A stretch of DNA of 58,712 bases from Lentibacter sp. (GCA_016744435.1 JADGEJ010000024.1:1-58712), one strand, 5' to 3'; shown: positions 17,461 through 27,189, counted from the stretch's first letter. Numbers and translations: made by a program. The notes: generated from the letters alone by a model not told the origin.

Positions 17461-18588
17461 TTAGATGTAGTTCTGCATGAAGCGAACGCCTGATCTTTGG
17501 GCATGTTCACGAACCAGATTGGCCGCCTCGTTGAGTGCTGCGTTCTCGCTTTTTGCAGCAACAGAGACTTTTCTCTCGGTTTCTGGCCATGGACGGCCAA
17601 ACAGAGAGTTGGTATACTGAATTTGAGCCATCAGCCTGTGGTTACTTGCTGGGTTGGCCCCCTTATGCAGCGCACTTGTGTCAACCAGAAATACTGTGCC
17701 CGCGGGCCCAGTGATATTGACTTCGTTGTCCAAAATACCAGCCTTATCAACAGCTTCATCCGTGTGGCGCCCATCTGCCCAAAGCCCGTCTGGGCGGGTG
17801 CGATGCGTTCCCGGGATAAGCGTGTGAGGGCCAGAATCCATGTCAACATCTGTCAGGTAAATGAAGAGCTTCACAAACTGGAGGCGGTGCAAATCGTGAT
17901 GGTAGAGCTGCGCCGTGTTGGAAAGCTCGCGCGCTGACTTGACTTTGCGCGCCGAGTTTAGGAACGCAACCGGCGTGTTGAAGATCGGTGGCAGCCCCAT
18001 ATACTCTTGCACCATGGCCAACAAAATTGGATCACCAGCAATTCGGTACATCTCATCGAACGTGGTTAACCAGCCGTGTTTGCCCTTGATCTGAAGTGGC
18101 GCATCGTCTGTGCCTTTGATAGCCTTCTCAACAGCGTCGCCGTTGTCAGCTTCCATGTGCTTCAATATCTTGTTCTTCAAGCTGTTTACCGTGGCTTCAG
18201 GCACCCGCAGTTTGGTTTTATAAAAGCCGTGATGCTTTAAGTGGTAAAGCCCTGTCTTGACCGTGTTTTCAGCGTCGATATCATCTGCAAATATAGTTTG
18301 CGAGAAATCGTATTGTGTCTTGCCGATGTGGTCACCGAGGACATTGCTGAACACGCGGTTGCTTTGGCCTTTGGTTTCGCTAAAGGCTTCACGAAAACGG
18401 GCATAAGTTGTTTCGTCGTTCTCACCAGTTTCCGCATAATGTTTGTAGCCCTCAACCATCTTCCGGACAGTCCAAGAAGGGTTGAGATACTGGTCCAAAT
18501 TGTTAGACAGGTCTTGTGCCGCTGACCTTTCGAGCTGAACGCTGTAGTTTCGAGCTTCCAAAAGCAGTTTGTCAATTGGCTCTATCAT
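17461..18588 (-). CDS. Phytanoyl-CoA dioxygenase (PhyH)-like Fe(II)/2-oxoglutarate oxygenase
   Basis: A 375-residue protein. The first 200 residues are helical and charged with no family I recognise. The remainder resembles PhyH oxygenases, which hydroxylate small molecules using Fe(II), O2 and 2-oxoglutarate. The likely facial triad is His230-x-Asp232 in LYHHDLHRLQ and His308 in TSALHKGANP, with Arg318 in SNHRLM as the 2-oxoglutarate anchor. HTLIPGTHR at about 255-263 is typical. The gene is more AT-rich than its neighbours. It lies 43 nt after the GSCFA gene on the same strand, so they are probably one operon. Confidence 0.75.
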   Translation of the reverse strand: MIEPIDKLLLEARNYSVQLERSAAQDLSNNLDQYLNPSWTVRKMVEGYKHYAETGENDETTYARFREAFSETKGQSNRVFSNVLGDHIGKTQYDFSQTIFADDIDAENTVKTGLYHLKHHGFYKTKLRVPEATVNSLKNKILKHMEADNGDAVEKAIKGTDDAPLQIKGKHGWLTTFDEMYRIAGDPILLAMVQEYMGLPPIFNTPVAFLNSARKVKSARELSNTAQLYHHDLHRLQFVKLFIYLTDVDMDSGPHTLIPGTHRTRPDGLWADGRHTDEAVDKAGILDNEVNITGPAGTVFLVDTSALHKGANPASNHRLMAQIQYTNSLFGRPWPETERKVSVAAKSENAALNEAANLVREHAQRSGVRFMQNYI

Positions 18589-18631
18589 TTAGGTATTCCT
18601 TGGTTTTCGCGTTGCAAATGAAGCAACAGGT

Positions 18632-19606
18632 TTATGCCGCATGCGTTTCTGTAAATGCTTGAACAATTTGGTTTACGACCCAGTCAGACACGTGGCGCCC
18701 ATCATCGTCGCGGAAGCTTTCGGGGGCATTGTTCATTACAATTTCGTAAGACGGGAAATAGGTAACTTGCTCGTACTCACGAACGATCTGGCCCAAAGCG
18801 GCTCGGAGAATGCCTTTGCCCTCAGCGTTGGCAACGAGGATATCATTGTCTGAGAACGTCCGCGCCAAGCTGACCGGAGAAAGGGTAAACACAATGCGAG
18901 CATTCGGGCGCACTTGCCCGATAATTTCTGTGATCCGCTTCAGGTTTTCGTAGTTCTCGGCAAAGGATGACATGTGGAATTCAGTTTCAAATTCGCCAGC
19001 GCCGCCCGAGTACCCAGGCTTCTGGCAAGCTATTTTGCCGCTTGAAGAGTTCACAAACACCTCGGCCATACCGAAGGTAATGACAAACACATCGGCCTCT
19101 CGTATGCCTTTATCAACGGCCGCGTTGCAATGCTGGACAGCTTCGTGAAGGTCTTCAGGTGTGCGCCCAATTACCATCCGGCGATAGGGGTCTTGGTAAA
19201 TGGTTTCACCACCCCAATATGGGTCTTTGTTGATTGTCCAGTAGTCGTCGTCACTTTGCGACCACTCGCCAATGTGGCGTTCGAATTCTTGGCGAATTGT
19301 AAAACTGTTAAAGTAGTCCATATGTGGACGGCTTGGCAGGCGGTCGATCTTGAAACGATCAAGGTCCATCGTGATATCTTGCATCGGGGGGCCAACAGAA
19401 TAGCCTTGGCCGGTTAGCGCATTGCGAATACGCTCTGCAAAGCAGCTTCCAACGGCAAAGACAGTGTCTGTCTTTGTCAGCAGAGGTGATTTAAGTGTCG
19501 TCAACAACTTGTTGTTGAAATGAGTGCTCCACCTTGGGTTTGCTTTATCGCGGGCTTGAATTTTCTCTAATTTCCCGACGAAGCTGGCACTGGGTGTTGT
19601 TGTCAT
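18632..19606 (-). CDS. GSCFA-domain protein
   Basis: A 324-residue protein named for its motif GSCFA at residues 53-57 (FAVGSCFAERI), followed by PHMDYFNSFTIRQEF, VFVITFGMAEVF and TLSPVSLARTF. The family is related to SGNH/GDSL esterase folds; members are often found in surface-polysaccharide loci, but no substrate is known. The ATG at 19606 was preferred to an in-frame upstream codon at 19684, because the intervening 26 residues look unlike a protein start and GAGGA lies about 11 nt before it. Confidence 0.82.
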   Translation of the reverse strand: MTTTPSASFVGKLEKIQARDKANPRWSTHFNNKLLTTLKSPLLTKTDTVFAVGSCFAERIRNALTGQGYSVGPPMQDITMDLDRFKIDRLPSRPHMDYFNSFTIRQEFERHIGEWSQSDDDYWTINKDPYWGGETIYQDPYRRMVIGRTPEDLHEAVQHCNAAVDKGIREADVFVITFGMAEVFVNSSSGKIACQKPGYSGGAGEFETEFHMSSFAENYENLKRITEIIGQVRPNARIVFTLSPVSLARTFSDNDILVANAEGKGILRAALGQIVREYEQVTYFPSYEIVMNNAPESFRDDDGRHVSDWVVNQIVQAFTETHAA

Positions 19607-19967
19607 CTCGAAAACATTCCTCAAAAAATGGCAGTGATTCTTATCAAAGCGACTATAGCTGAGGCAGATGCCATGTCTAGGCAACGGGCACCTTGTGCCA
19701 TCTATGCCGCGCCTTCAATGCCATCCCGAAAATTTTGGCCGTGCGCATATGTTATCTCTTCTAAGAAGAGGCGATAGCTAAGTCTTTGTCGCTTCATCGT
19801 GCCCGAGCAAGCAGTTGAAAGAAGAGGTATCAGGATTTGGCGCAGCTTTTCGCTCGACTAGCCAGCGGTGGCGAGTTCATACAGCCTCCAATCTCTTTGC
19901 TTGGGCAACGCGCGAGGTTTTGCAAATGCGTGCGAATCCTATATGGAGGCACATCGCTAGCGGACAA
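19607..19967. other. Intergenic region between divergent GSCFA and rlmN genes
   Basis: This 361-nt gap holds no gene I can support. It contains a perfect 15-bp dyad CTCTTCTAAGAAGAG at 19756-19770 and a short hairpin around GGCACCTTGTGCC near 19690. Promoters for both flanking genes must lie here, but I could not assign convincing -35/-10 pairs. The rlmN frame stays open back to 19815 without family-like text. Confidence 0.5.
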
Positions 19968-21170
19968 ATGACCATGACAAACGACACACCCATCACACAA
20001 GACATGCTGACAGTGCCACGTAAGGTGCCTGAATATGACGGCGGTAAGCGCAACATCGTCGGGCTAACACGTGACGCACTCAAGGCTGCACTAATCGAAA
20101 TGGGCACCCCCGAGAAGCAGGCCAAGATGCGCACAGGCCAGATCTGGCAGTGGGTCTATCAGTGGGGCGTGCGCGACTTTCATGTGATGACCAACCTCTC
20201 CAAAGCCTTTCGCGCCGAGCTAGACGAGGCCTTTGTGATCGCGCTGCCTGAAGTTGTCGATAAACAAGTGAGCGACGATGGCACGCGCAAATATCTGGTC
20301 CGCATCGCGGGCGGCCATGAAGTTGAGGTTGTTTATATACCGGAAGAGACACGCGGTACTTTGTGTATTTCCAGCCAAGTCGGCTGCACGCTGACATGCT
20401 CGTTCTGCCACACGGGCACTCAAAAGCTTGTGCGTAATCTAACAGCAGGTGAGATCATCGGCCAAGTCATGCTGGCGCGCGATGACTTGGGCGAATGGCC
20501 TGAGCAGGGTGTCTCAACCGCTGACAACGGCCCGCGCCTTTTGTCAAACGTTGTTCTCATGGGCATGGGCGAGCCGCTCTACAACTTTGACAACGTACGC
20601 GATGCGATGAAAATCGCGATGGACGGGGAGGGGATCGCGCTGTCACGCCGCCGGATTACCCTTAGCACCTCAGGCATTGTCCCCGAAATCGCCCGCGCTG
20701 CTGACGAGATCGGCTGTTTGCTGGCAGTCAGCTTCCACGCCACGACAGATGAAGTGCGCAACAAGCTGGTGCCGATCAACAAGAAATATAATATCGAAAC
20801 ACTGCTTGGCGCTCTGCGCGATTATCCACGCCTGAGCAACTCCGAACGCATCACCTTTGAATATGTGATGATCAAAGGCGTGAATGACAGTGTGGAAGAT
20901 GCGCAGCGCTTGGTTTCGCTGATCAAGGGCATTCCTGCCAAGATCAACCTTATTCCATTCAACGAATGGCCCGGCTCTGGCTATGAGCGCTCTGACTGGA
21001 AGCAGATCAAGAAATTCGCCGATATCGTGTTTGACGCAGGCTATGCCTCACCGATCCGCAAACCGCGCGGTGAAGACATCATGGCAGCCTGTGGACAGCT
21101 CAAATCAGCCACAGAGCGAGCGCGAAAGTCACGCCGCCAGATTGAGGCAGAAGCGGGGCTTGGCAGCTAA
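19968..21170 (+). CDS. rlmN: 23S rRNA (A2503-C2)/tRNA (A37-C2) methyltransferase, radical SAM
   Basis: A 400-residue radical SAM enzyme that methylates C2 of A2503 in 23S rRNA and A37 in some tRNAs. The [4Fe-4S]-binding CxxxCxxC is Cys140, Cys144 and Cys147 (CTLTCSFC), followed by [13 protein letters not shown] and the C-terminal [15 protein letters not shown], whose cysteine carries the methyl intermediate. The start is uncertain: ATG at 19968 or 19974 gives the family-like [10 protein letters not shown] text, but no strong ribosome-binding site is visible. Its Fe-S cluster makes it a client of the neighbouring suf system. Confidence 0.95.
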   Translation: MTMTNDTPITQDMLTVPRKVPEYDGGKRNIVGLTRDALKAALIEMGTPEKQAKMRTGQIWQWVYQWGVRDFHVMTNLSKAFRAELDEAFVIALPEVVDKQVSDDGTRKYLVRIAGGHEVEVVYIPEETRGTLCISSQVGCTLTCSFCHTGTQKLVRNLTAGEIIGQVMLARDDLGEWPEQGVSTADNGPRLLSNVVLMGMGEPLYNFDNVRDAMKIAMDGEGIALSRRRITLSTSGIVPEIARAADEIGCLLAVSFHATTDEVRNKLVPINKKYNIETLLGALRDYPRLSNSERITFEYVMIKGVNDSVEDAQRLVSLIKGIPAKINLIPFNEWPGSGYERSDWKQIKKFADIVFDAGYASPIRKPRGEDIMAACGQLKSATERARKSRRQIEAEAGLGS

Positions 21171-21294
21171 TACTGCCCAAAAAAGACCTTACCGTTCACA
21201 ATGTTTCCTCTATTACGCTAAACCAGCGCCACAGCCGGCGATCATCCTGATTTCGTAAACAGTGTGTTTTTACGAACCAAACAGGAGAAGCAAA

Positions 21295-21474
21295 ATGAAC
21301 ATGGACATCGAAACAATCCGCGACGTTGTGATGCGTGAACGCAAAATGGCAGTATCAGAACGCGAATGGAAACACCGCCTGCGCGGCTATGGCTATGCAA
21401 TCCGCACAAGCGAAAAGGGCGCCTACGTTACATCGCTCTTGAAGGGAAATGATCTCTGCCATTTGCCAGTGTGA
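21295..21474 (+). CDS. Tiny basic protein, first of a paralogous pair
   Basis: A 59-residue protein with no known domain. AGGAG lies 7 nt before the ATG, a strong initiation signal. Its C-terminal 32 residues align without gaps with those of the next gene: both follow the pattern L-x3-G-(Y/F)-A-(I/V)-x(9-10)-T-x-L-x2-G-x3-C-x-L. The stop overlaps the next start as GTGA. The pair is probably real because a shared pattern in two coupled frames would not arise by chance. Confidence 0.6.
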   Translation: MNMDIETIRDVVMRERKMAVSEREWKHRLRGYGYAIRTSEKGAYVTSLLKGNDLCHLPV

Positions 21475-21668
21475 GGCCCGCTATGATCCGTCATTGTGAC
21501 CCGGCAATCTTGTTGCAAATCAAAGCGCTCGTGACGCCCATTTTGGCACTAAACGGTGCAGACCGGCGCGCGAAACTAGCAGAGCTCGGCTTCGCCGTTC
21601 AACAAACTGCAACAAACACAGTGCTGACAACGCTTCCGCACGGTGTTCAGGTCTGTGAACTGAACTGA
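21471..21668 (+). CDS. Tiny protein, second of a paralogous pair
   Basis: A 65-residue protein if it starts at the GTG overlapping the previous stop, or 61 residues from the ATG at 21483. Text such as AKLAELGFAVQQ and TTLPHGVQVCEL parallels RLRGYGYAIRT and TSLLKGNDLCHL in the upstream gene. No domain is recognised and no signal peptide or membrane segment is seen. It converges with the amidase gene 29 nt away. Confidence 0.5.
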   Translation: MRPAMIRHCDPAILLQIKALVTPILALNGADRRAKLAELGFAVQQTATNTVLTTLPHGVQVCELN

Positions 21669-21697
21669 CGTAGTGCAAAAGCCCTAGCTTGACTGCG

Positions 21698-23158
21698 CTA
21701 ACGCGGCCAAATCCCGCCTGCTGAAAGCAGCTTGGCTTGGGTATCTGCCCAATTCGTCGCACGTTCGAGTTGGCTGGAAAGCGCCATGAGTTCAGCGTCC
21801 TGGCCCATGGCCATAGCCAAGTGCACCCCGATGGGTAGCATGTCCTGCGTCCAGTAAAGCGGCAATGAAATCGCCGGTTGCCCCGAAGCGTTGAAAGCCG
21901 CGGTAAAGGGCGAATATTCAAAGCAACTATCTGGCCCATTACGATAGGCTACAAAGTCTTCACTGTCGGGCTTTAACCACTCGGTTTTGCAAGGCGGCGC
22001 TGCCAGCGTTGTCGTGAGCAGTACATCACACCCCAAAAACACTGCAGCCATGCGCCGCCCAAACGCGTGGATCTGGTTCACGGCTTCCAAGTAGTCCATC
22101 CCGCTGAGACCTTGCGCGTATGCTATAGCGCCGCGTGTCACACCTTCAACTTGCGTGGGGTCAAGCTCAGCGCCATTCAGGCGGTTGCGCACGGCCAATG
22201 CTGTTCCGCAAGCCACTGTGATTGTCCAAGCCTGCATCATTGACGCAAGATCAAGCGCAGAGTCGGGTTGGTATTCCTCAACATCATGGCCGAGGCTTTC
22301 TAACAAACGCGCGGTTTGCATGACTGCGGCTTCGCAGTCTGGGTGCGTCGACGTGCCTTCAAGTGTGCCGCGTGCGTAGCGCACCTTTAAGCGTTTGGGA
22401 TTACGCAGCATCGCGTTACTGAAACTTTCGTCCATTGGCGGGGCGGCGTAAGGCGCACCGAGATCGGGGCCTGAGCATGCATCCATCAGGGCTGCCGTGT
22501 CGCGCAAGCTGCGCGTTAAAAATCCATCAACCGCCATGCCAGCCCAGCCTTCGCCGGAGGCAGGGCCAGCAGGCAAGCGTGCGCGGCTTGGCTTGAGGCC
22601 GACAAGCCCTGAAGAGGCTGCGGGAATGCGTACCGATCCACCACCATCTGAGCCATGCGCTACAGGGACGATCCCCGCAGCAACGGCAGCTGCCGAGCCC
22701 CCGGATGAGCCGCCAGAAGTGCGTGACAAATCCCAAGGGTTGCAAGTGGGGCCGTCATAAACCTGCGCGTTGGTTACTGGTCCCACGCCCAATTCGGGCG
22801 ATGTGGTCCGCGCAAACGGCACCAAGCCTGTAGCGGTCATCCGTTTGAACATCTCTGAATCATATGACCAGTGATGCCCTGTGAATAGGACTGAGCCATT
22901 GTTTGTCGGAAAGTCACGTGCTTCGCATTTGAGGTCTTTCATCAAGAAGGGCACGCCACTGAAGGGGCCTTCGGGCAGCCCGGATTCAATGCGTGCGCGT
23001 GCGACGTCTTCTTGCAGCATGACAACAGCGTTTAGCTGCGGATTGAGCCTCGTGGTTTGCGCCAATGCGCAATCAAGCAACTCCTGCGCTGTTGTTTTGC
23101 CCGTGGCTACAAGCTCTGCAAGGCCTGTAGCGTCGTACTGGTGGTACTCATCGATCAT
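21698..23158 (-). CDS. Amidase-signature family amidase
   Basis: A 486-residue hydrolase of the amidase-signature family (Ser-cisSer-Lys triad). The likely triad is Lys74 in PFLMKDLK, cis-Ser151 in TSGGSSGGSAA and nucleophile Ser175 in GSDGGGSVRIPA; the 24-residue gap between the serines is standard. The substrate is unknown, and no GatB or GatC gene is near, so GatA is unlikely. The ATG at 23158 has GGGAG 8 nt upstream. A GTG at 23167 is too close to that site. Confidence 0.9.
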   Translation of the reverse strand: MIDEYHQYDATGLAELVATGKTTAQELLDCALAQTTRLNPQLNAVVMLQEDVARARIESGLPEGPFSGVPFLMKDLKCEARDFPTNNGSVLFTGHHWSYDSEMFKRMTATGLVPFARTTSPELGVGPVTNAQVYDGPTCNPWDLSRTSGGSSGGSAAAVAAGIVPVAHGSDGGGSVRIPAASSGLVGLKPSRARLPAGPASGEGWAGMAVDGFLTRSLRDTAALMDACSGPDLGAPYAAPPMDESFSNAMLRNPKRLKVRYARGTLEGTSTHPDCEAAVMQTARLLESLGHDVEEYQPDSALDLASMMQAWTITVACGTALAVRNRLNGAELDPTQVEGVTRGAIAYAQGLSGMDYLEAVNQIHAFGRRMAAVFLGCDVLLTTTLAAPPCKTEWLKPDSEDFVAYRNGPDSCFEYSPFTAAFNASGQPAISLPLYWTQDMLPIGVHLAMAMGQDAELMALSSQLERATNWADTQAKLLSAGGIWPR

Positions 23159-23204
23159 CGCAATCACTCCCTTGAGATAAGCTTAGGAGAGTTTGTTGTG
23201 CGGA

Positions 23205-23234
23205 CAAAGAAAAACCCGCTCAGCGAAGCGGGTT
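23205..23234 (-). terminator. Intrinsic terminator of the DUF882 gene
   Basis: On the minus strand AACCCGCT pairs with AGCGGGTT around a 6-nt loop (23213-23220 with 23227-23234), followed by TTTCTTTG. It lies 28 nt after the DUF882 stop codon and separates that transcript from the amidase gene. Confidence 0.85.
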
Positions 23235-23261
23235 CCGAAATTGAAACTTAGAGTTGCGGTG

Positions 23262-23834
23262 TTACCGACCCCAAGTGCGGACGGGGCCACAGTCCATATG
23301 GACAAAGTTTGAACCGGAATAGCGCCCGACACCGCCAGCTCGGCATGAGGCAGCTGCGCGTGACACTTGGCTTACCGAGCGCGAATTGATGCGCAAATCA
23401 GCGGCTTGGCCTTTCATGTGCAGCGAGTTCTTCGCAACGCCTGATGAGCGCGATCGCAACATCGCATTGGTTTTCGGGCTGCGATAGCCAGACAGCAGCA
23501 TATATGGCTCGTTCACGTCGAGTATATTGTGCGAGGCGGCCATGATGTCGATCGTGCGCAGATCAATGTATTTCACATCATTCGTGCGCCAGTCGCGCAT
23601 GAAGTGATGCACTTCTTTAACCGCGTCTTTAATGTAGTTGCCTTCCACCCAGTAGATCATATCGATCTTTTCACCGGTGCGGGCGGAATACATTTTGAGG
23701 CGGCGAATATCACCAGAGCCTCGCAAGTAGCCTGCGGCATTGGAATAAGTTGGGGTTGCAAGAACTGCGGTTGAAGCGAAAGCCCCAAGTAGCGCACGTC
23801 TTGAAAGGCTCGAAGAGCTGGATTTTTCAGTCAT
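23262..23834 (-). CDS. DUF882/YcbK-like M15 peptidase-fold protein with Tat signal
   Basis: A 190-residue exported protein related to YcbK and the M15 D-Ala-D-Ala/L,D-carboxypeptidase fold. The N-terminus SSSLSRRALLGAFAST is a twin-arginine signal. Zinc ligands are likely in SLHMKGQAADLR and the final FVHMDCGPVRTWG; GYRSPKTNAMLR is also typical. It probably acts on peptidoglycan in the periplasm, in keeping with the L,D-transpeptidase gene divergent from it. The ATG at 23834 was chosen because the Tat signal starts right after it. Confidence 0.88.
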   Translation of the reverse strand: MTEKSSSSSLSRRALLGAFASTAVLATPTYSNAAGYLRGSGDIRRLKMYSARTGEKIDMIYWVEGNYIKDAVKEVHHFMRDWRTNDVKYIDLRTIDIMAASHNILDVNEPYMLLSGYRSPKTNAMLRSRSSGVAKNSLHMKGQAADLRINSRSVSQVSRAAASCRAGGVGRYSGSNFVHMDCGPVRTWGR

Positions 23835-24162
23835 AGTCGGCGTCGTCCCGTTTACCTGTGTCACGGTAGTTTCCGTGTCCTGCCATCTTGTCCCCAAATG
23901 CCTGATCCTTATGGCACAGTTTGATTCGGAGACCAATAGCGAGTTGCTCGAATTAAAAGTTACCAGCCATTATCGGCATAAATTTGCTGAAAAAATGCTA
24001 ATTTTCGCCATGCTGGGCGAAAGACTGTCAATTTTGCGTCTTTTGCCACACGATATAGCGGCAAGAACCGCGCCGAACGCAAATGTGAGTGGACAGTCCA
24101 CTTGACCTAGATCAAAAGCATTGTTGAATACGCGTAAACAATCAATATCGAGTGGGGGCTCT
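23835..24162. other. Divergent regulatory region between DUF882 and L,D-transpeptidase genes
   Basis: This 328-nt gap is AT-rich in its middle part (around 23930-24010) and contains no supported gene. Its right end holds the dyad and FNR-like box described separately. No convincing sigma-70 pair with standard spacing was found next to them. Confidence 0.55.
24088..24115. promoter_or_regulatory. Perfect 15-bp dyad abutting an FNR/FnrL-like box
   Basis: AGTGGACAGTCCACT (24088-24102) is a perfect dyad around a single A. It runs directly into TTGACCTAGATCAA (24102-24115), which matches the FNR pattern TTGAT-N4-ATCAA at nine of ten positions. Both lie about 50-75 nt before the L,D-transpeptidase start. 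Control by an FnrL-type oxygen sensor is an inference from the motif only. Confidence 0.55.
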
Positions 24163-25779
24163 ATGACCGTTTTAGCTTACCGAGCAAGAAGCATTTTCCT
24201 CAGCATGGCCGTCGCCATCGCTGCACTGTTTTTAACATTTACACCATCTGAGGCCACAGCGCAGGTTACGGCTTTTAAGCAAGCCGTCGCAGAAGCTGCG
24301 TCGCGCGACAAAGACATTGCTGCTTTTTACAAAGCCAACAACTACAAGCCAATTTGGACGGGAGCTTTTGGCAAAGATGCATCTCGCCGGAAGGCGCTTT
24401 TCAAAGCCATCGCCGATGCCGACATTCACGGACTGCCAAGCCGTCGTTATGACGCCCCTGGACTGATGGCAAAACTTAAAGCCGCCAAGAACCCGCGCGC
24501 ACGCGGCCTTGTTGAAGTCGAGATGAGCAAAGTCTTCTTGGAGCTGTCACAAAACATGCAGACGGGCGCACTGAAGCCCAAAAGCATCGACAGCGCCATT
24601 GTGCGGGCGGTGCCTTATCGTCAGCGCGCGAGCTATTTGGTGAACCTGGCCAAGAGCAATCCAAACTCATTCTTCCGTGCCTTGCCTCCGAAGACGCCTG
24701 AGTATGCGCGCCTGATGAAAGAAAAGATCAAGTTCGAGAAACTTGGTGCACGTGGCGGTTTCGGGCCGAAAGTGCCTGCCAAGTCGCTGAAGCCGGGCCA
24801 GTCGGGCAATGCTGTTGTCGCTCTGCGCAACCGTCTCGCAGCGATGGGCTATATGGGCCGCTCGTCTGCGCAGGCCTATGATGCGAACATCCAAAAGGCT
24901 GTGCAGCAGTTTCAACTGGCACATGGCCTGTCAGCTGACGGCGTTGCAGGCCCCGGCACGATCAGCGAAATCAACAAACCAGCCGCCGAGCGTTTGAAGT
25001 CGGTCATCGTTGCGCTAGAGCGCGAACGCTGGGTCAACCAAGAGCGGGGCAAACGCCACGTTCTCGTTAACATCACAGACTTCACGGCAACGATTGTCGA
25101 CAACGGCAAAGTCACTTTCCAGACCCGCTCGGTTGTCGGCGCCAACGACAGTGACCGTCGCACTCCAGAGTTTTCGGATGTGATGGAGTTCATGGTGATA
25201 AACCCGACATGGAACGTGCCGCGCTCGATTGCGACCAAAGAATACTTGCCAATGATGAAGCGCAACAAGAACGCAGCTGGCCACTTGCAGCTATACGATA
25301 GCCGTGGTCGCAAAGTATCACGCAGCAGCATTAACTTTGCCAAGTATAATGCCAGCAACTTCCCATATGCGATCAAACAGCCACCATCACGCCGCAACGC
25401 ACTTGGGCTGGTGAAGTTTATCTTCCCGAACAAATACAACATCTACCTGCATGACACGCCTTCAAAGAGCCTGTTTAAGCGTGAGACTCGCGCGTTCAGC
25501 CACGGCTGTATCCGCCTGAGTGATCCGTTCGACTTTGCCTATGCACTTCTCGCCAAGCAAAGCAACGATCCGAAAGCCGAGTTCCACCGCCACCTCAAAA
25601 CTGGTGTTGAATCGGTCGTGCAGCTCAAGCAGCAGGTGCCTGTGCACATCATCTACCGCACAGCCTTCACGCAAGCCAAAGGCCCGATCAACTTCCGCCG
25701 TGATGTGTATGGCCGAGATGCGCGCATATGGAACGGTCTTGCTAAGGCAGGGGTGGTGCTTCGCGCCGTTCAGGGCTAA
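24163..25779 (+). CDS. L,D-transpeptidase, YcbB type
   Basis: A 538-residue periplasmic enzyme that forms 3-3 peptidoglycan cross-links or attaches proteins to peptidoglycan. It has an N-terminal signal segment ([15 protein letters not shown]), a scaffold region, a peptidoglycan-binding repeat ([12 protein letters not shown] to [18 protein letters not shown]) and the YkuD catalytic domain with [10 protein letters not shown] (His447, Cys449), whose cysteine is the nucleophile. Large size with the PG-binding domain is typical of YcbB (LdtD). The ATG at 24163 follows a GGGGG site; lpxD starts 31 nt after the stop. Confidence 0.92.
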   Translation: MTVLAYRARSIFLSMAVAIAALFLTFTPSEATAQVTAFKQAVAEAASRDKDIAAFYKANNYKPIWTGAFGKDASRRKALFKAIADADIHGLPSRRYDAPGLMAKLKAAKNPRARGLVEVEMSKVFLELSQNMQTGALKPKSIDSAIVRAVPYRQRASYLVNLAKSNPNSFFRALPPKTPEYARLMKEKIKFEKLGARGGFGPKVPAKSLKPGQSGNAVVALRNRLAAMGYMGRSSAQAYDANIQKAVQQFQLAHGLSADGVAGPGTISEINKPAAERLKSVIVALERERWVNQERGKRHVLVNITDFTATIVDNGKVTFQTRSVVGANDSDRRTPEFSDVMEFMVINPTWNVPRSIATKEYLPMMKRNKNAAGHLQLYDSRGRKVSRSSINFAKYNASNFPYAIKQPPSRRNALGLVKFIFPNKYNIYLHDTPSKSLFKRETRAFSHGCIRLSDPFDFAYALLAKQSNDPKAEFHRHLKTGVESVVQLKQQVPVHIIYRTAFTQAKGPINFRRDVYGRDARIWNGLAKAGVVLRAVQG

Positions 25780-25810
25780 GCAAAGGCCCGAACGCAAAGG
25801 GCATTTTGCA

Positions 25811-26902
25811 ATGAGCTACACTATAGAAGAAATCGCCAAGTCGCTCGGAGCCACAGCTCTGGGCGACTTGTTACTTGAGATTGATGCAGTCCGTGAGCCT
25901 CAGGATGCTGGCCCGCGTGACCTTGCGCTTGCGATGAAGCCTGACTACGCCGAGGCCTTGCCAAAGGGGGCTGCCCTGGCGGCTGTCTTGTGGGATGGAG
26001 CTGACTTTGAGAGCTTCGGCCTCAAAGCCGCGATCATTCCGCAGCGGCCGCGCTATGCGATGTCGGGCCTGTCCAAACAGTTTGATCCGGGAGAGAGCTT
26101 TCCTGCTGGCATCCACCCCTCTGCCGTTGTTGACGACACAGCCGAAATCGGCGCGAACGTCAGCATTGGCCCGCTGGCCGTGGTCGGGGCAGGCGCGCGG
26201 ATCGGGGCCGATACTGTCATCGGCCCGCAGGCCTATATCGGGGCTTGTGCAACCTTGGGGCAGGGGTGTTTCCTGCGTGAAGGCGTGCGCATAGGTGCGC
26301 GCACAACACTTGGAGCGCGTGTCATCGTCCAGCCTGGTGCTGTTATCGGCGGTGACGGCTTTAGCTTTGTCACACCAGAAGAAAGTGCCGTTGAGCGCAC
26401 GCGCTCGTCACTTGGCGACCAAGGCGAAGGCGAGCATCAACATTGGGAGCGTATTCACTCTCTTGGCGCCGTCGAGATCGGCGATGACTGTGAGATTGGC
26501 TCCAATAGCGCGATCGACCGCGGCACTATCCGCAACACGACAATTGGCAACCGCACGAAGCTCGATAATCTTGTGCACATTGGCCACAACGTGACCATCG
26601 GTGAAGACTGCCTGATCTGTGGCCAAGTCGGCATGGCAGGCAGCACATGTATCGGCAACAACTGCGTTTTTGCAGGCCAAGTTGGCATCAACGACAACAT
26701 CTTTATCGGCGACAACGTCATTGCTGGTGGCGCGACAAAGATCTTCACCAACGTGCCCGCTGGGCGTGTTTTGCTCGGTTATCCGGCGGTGAAAATGGAG
26801 CAGCATGTCGACAGCTATAAAGCCATCCGCCGTTTGCCACGGCTTATGAAACAAGTTGCCGAGTTGCAAAAAGCGGTTTTCAAGTCAGGCAAGACGGACT
26901 AA
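25811..26902 (+). CDS. lpxD: UDP-3-O-(3-hydroxyacyl)glucosamine N-acyltransferase
   Basis: A 363-residue enzyme of lipid A synthesis that adds the amide-linked 3-hydroxyacyl chain from ACP to UDP-3-O-acyl-glucosamine. The uridine-binding N-terminal domain is followed by a left-handed parallel beta-helix of hexapeptide repeats ([20 protein letters not shown] onward). [10 protein letters not shown] carries His256 and His259, one of which is the catalytic base. Length is close to the family norm of about 340-365. AAAGGG precedes the ATG. It heads a run of three acyl-chain genes. Confidence 0.95.
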   Translation: MSYTIEEIAKSLGATALGDLLLEIDAVREPQDAGPRDLALAMKPDYAEALPKGAALAAVLWDGADFESFGLKAAIIPQRPRYAMSGLSKQFDPGESFPAGIHPSAVVDDTAEIGANVSIGPLAVVGAGARIGADTVIGPQAYIGACATLGQGCFLREGVRIGARTTLGARVIVQPGAVIGGDGFSFVTPEESAVERTRSSLGDQGEGEHQHWERIHSLGAVEIGDDCEIGSNSAIDRGTIRNTTIGNRTKLDNLVHIGHNVTIGEDCLICGQVGMAGSTCIGNNCVFAGQVGINDNIFIGDNVIAGGATKIFTNVPAGRVLLGYPAVKMEQHVDSYKAIRRLPRLMKQVAELQKAVFKSGKTD

Positions 26903-26928
26903 ATCAGAGGCGAGCCGGGGGCACGTTC

Positions 26929-27189
26929 ATGGATATTGAAACCAAAGTTATCGAGATCATTGCCGAGCAGGCGGTGCTTGAGCCTTCTGATGTCCGCCTT
27001 GAGAGCACGCTTGAAAGCCTCGGGATCGACAGTCTCGGTCTTGTTGAAAGCATCTTCGCCATTGAGGAAGCTTTCGATGTTTCCGTACCGTTTAATGCCA
27101 ATGAGCCCACCAAAAGCGCTTTTGACATCTCGACAGTCAGTTCGATCGTGAGCGGCGTCAAAGCGCTGATTGCTGAACAAAACGCCTGA
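26929..27189 (+). CDS. Acyl carrier protein, specialised
   Basis: An 86-residue acidic carrier protein. The phosphopantetheine serine is Ser35 in GIDSLGLVE. It differs from the usual fatty-acid AcpP and is fused in gene order to lpxD and a ketosynthase, suggesting a dedicated carrier for lipid A or unusual acyl chains, by analogy with AcpXL. GGGGGC lies 6-7 nt before the ATG; the stop overlaps the next start as TGATG. Confidence 0.88.
   Translation: MDIETKVIEIIAEQAVLEPSDVRLESTLESLGIDSLGLVESIFAIEEAFDVSVPFNANEPTKSAFDISTVSSIVSGVKALIAEQNA

Noticed and set aside
17268-19606. Genomic island integrated at tRNA-Arg
   Set aside because: No integrase gene and no second copy of the tRNA 3' end are visible. 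Only the AT-richer look of the two genes remains as a hint.
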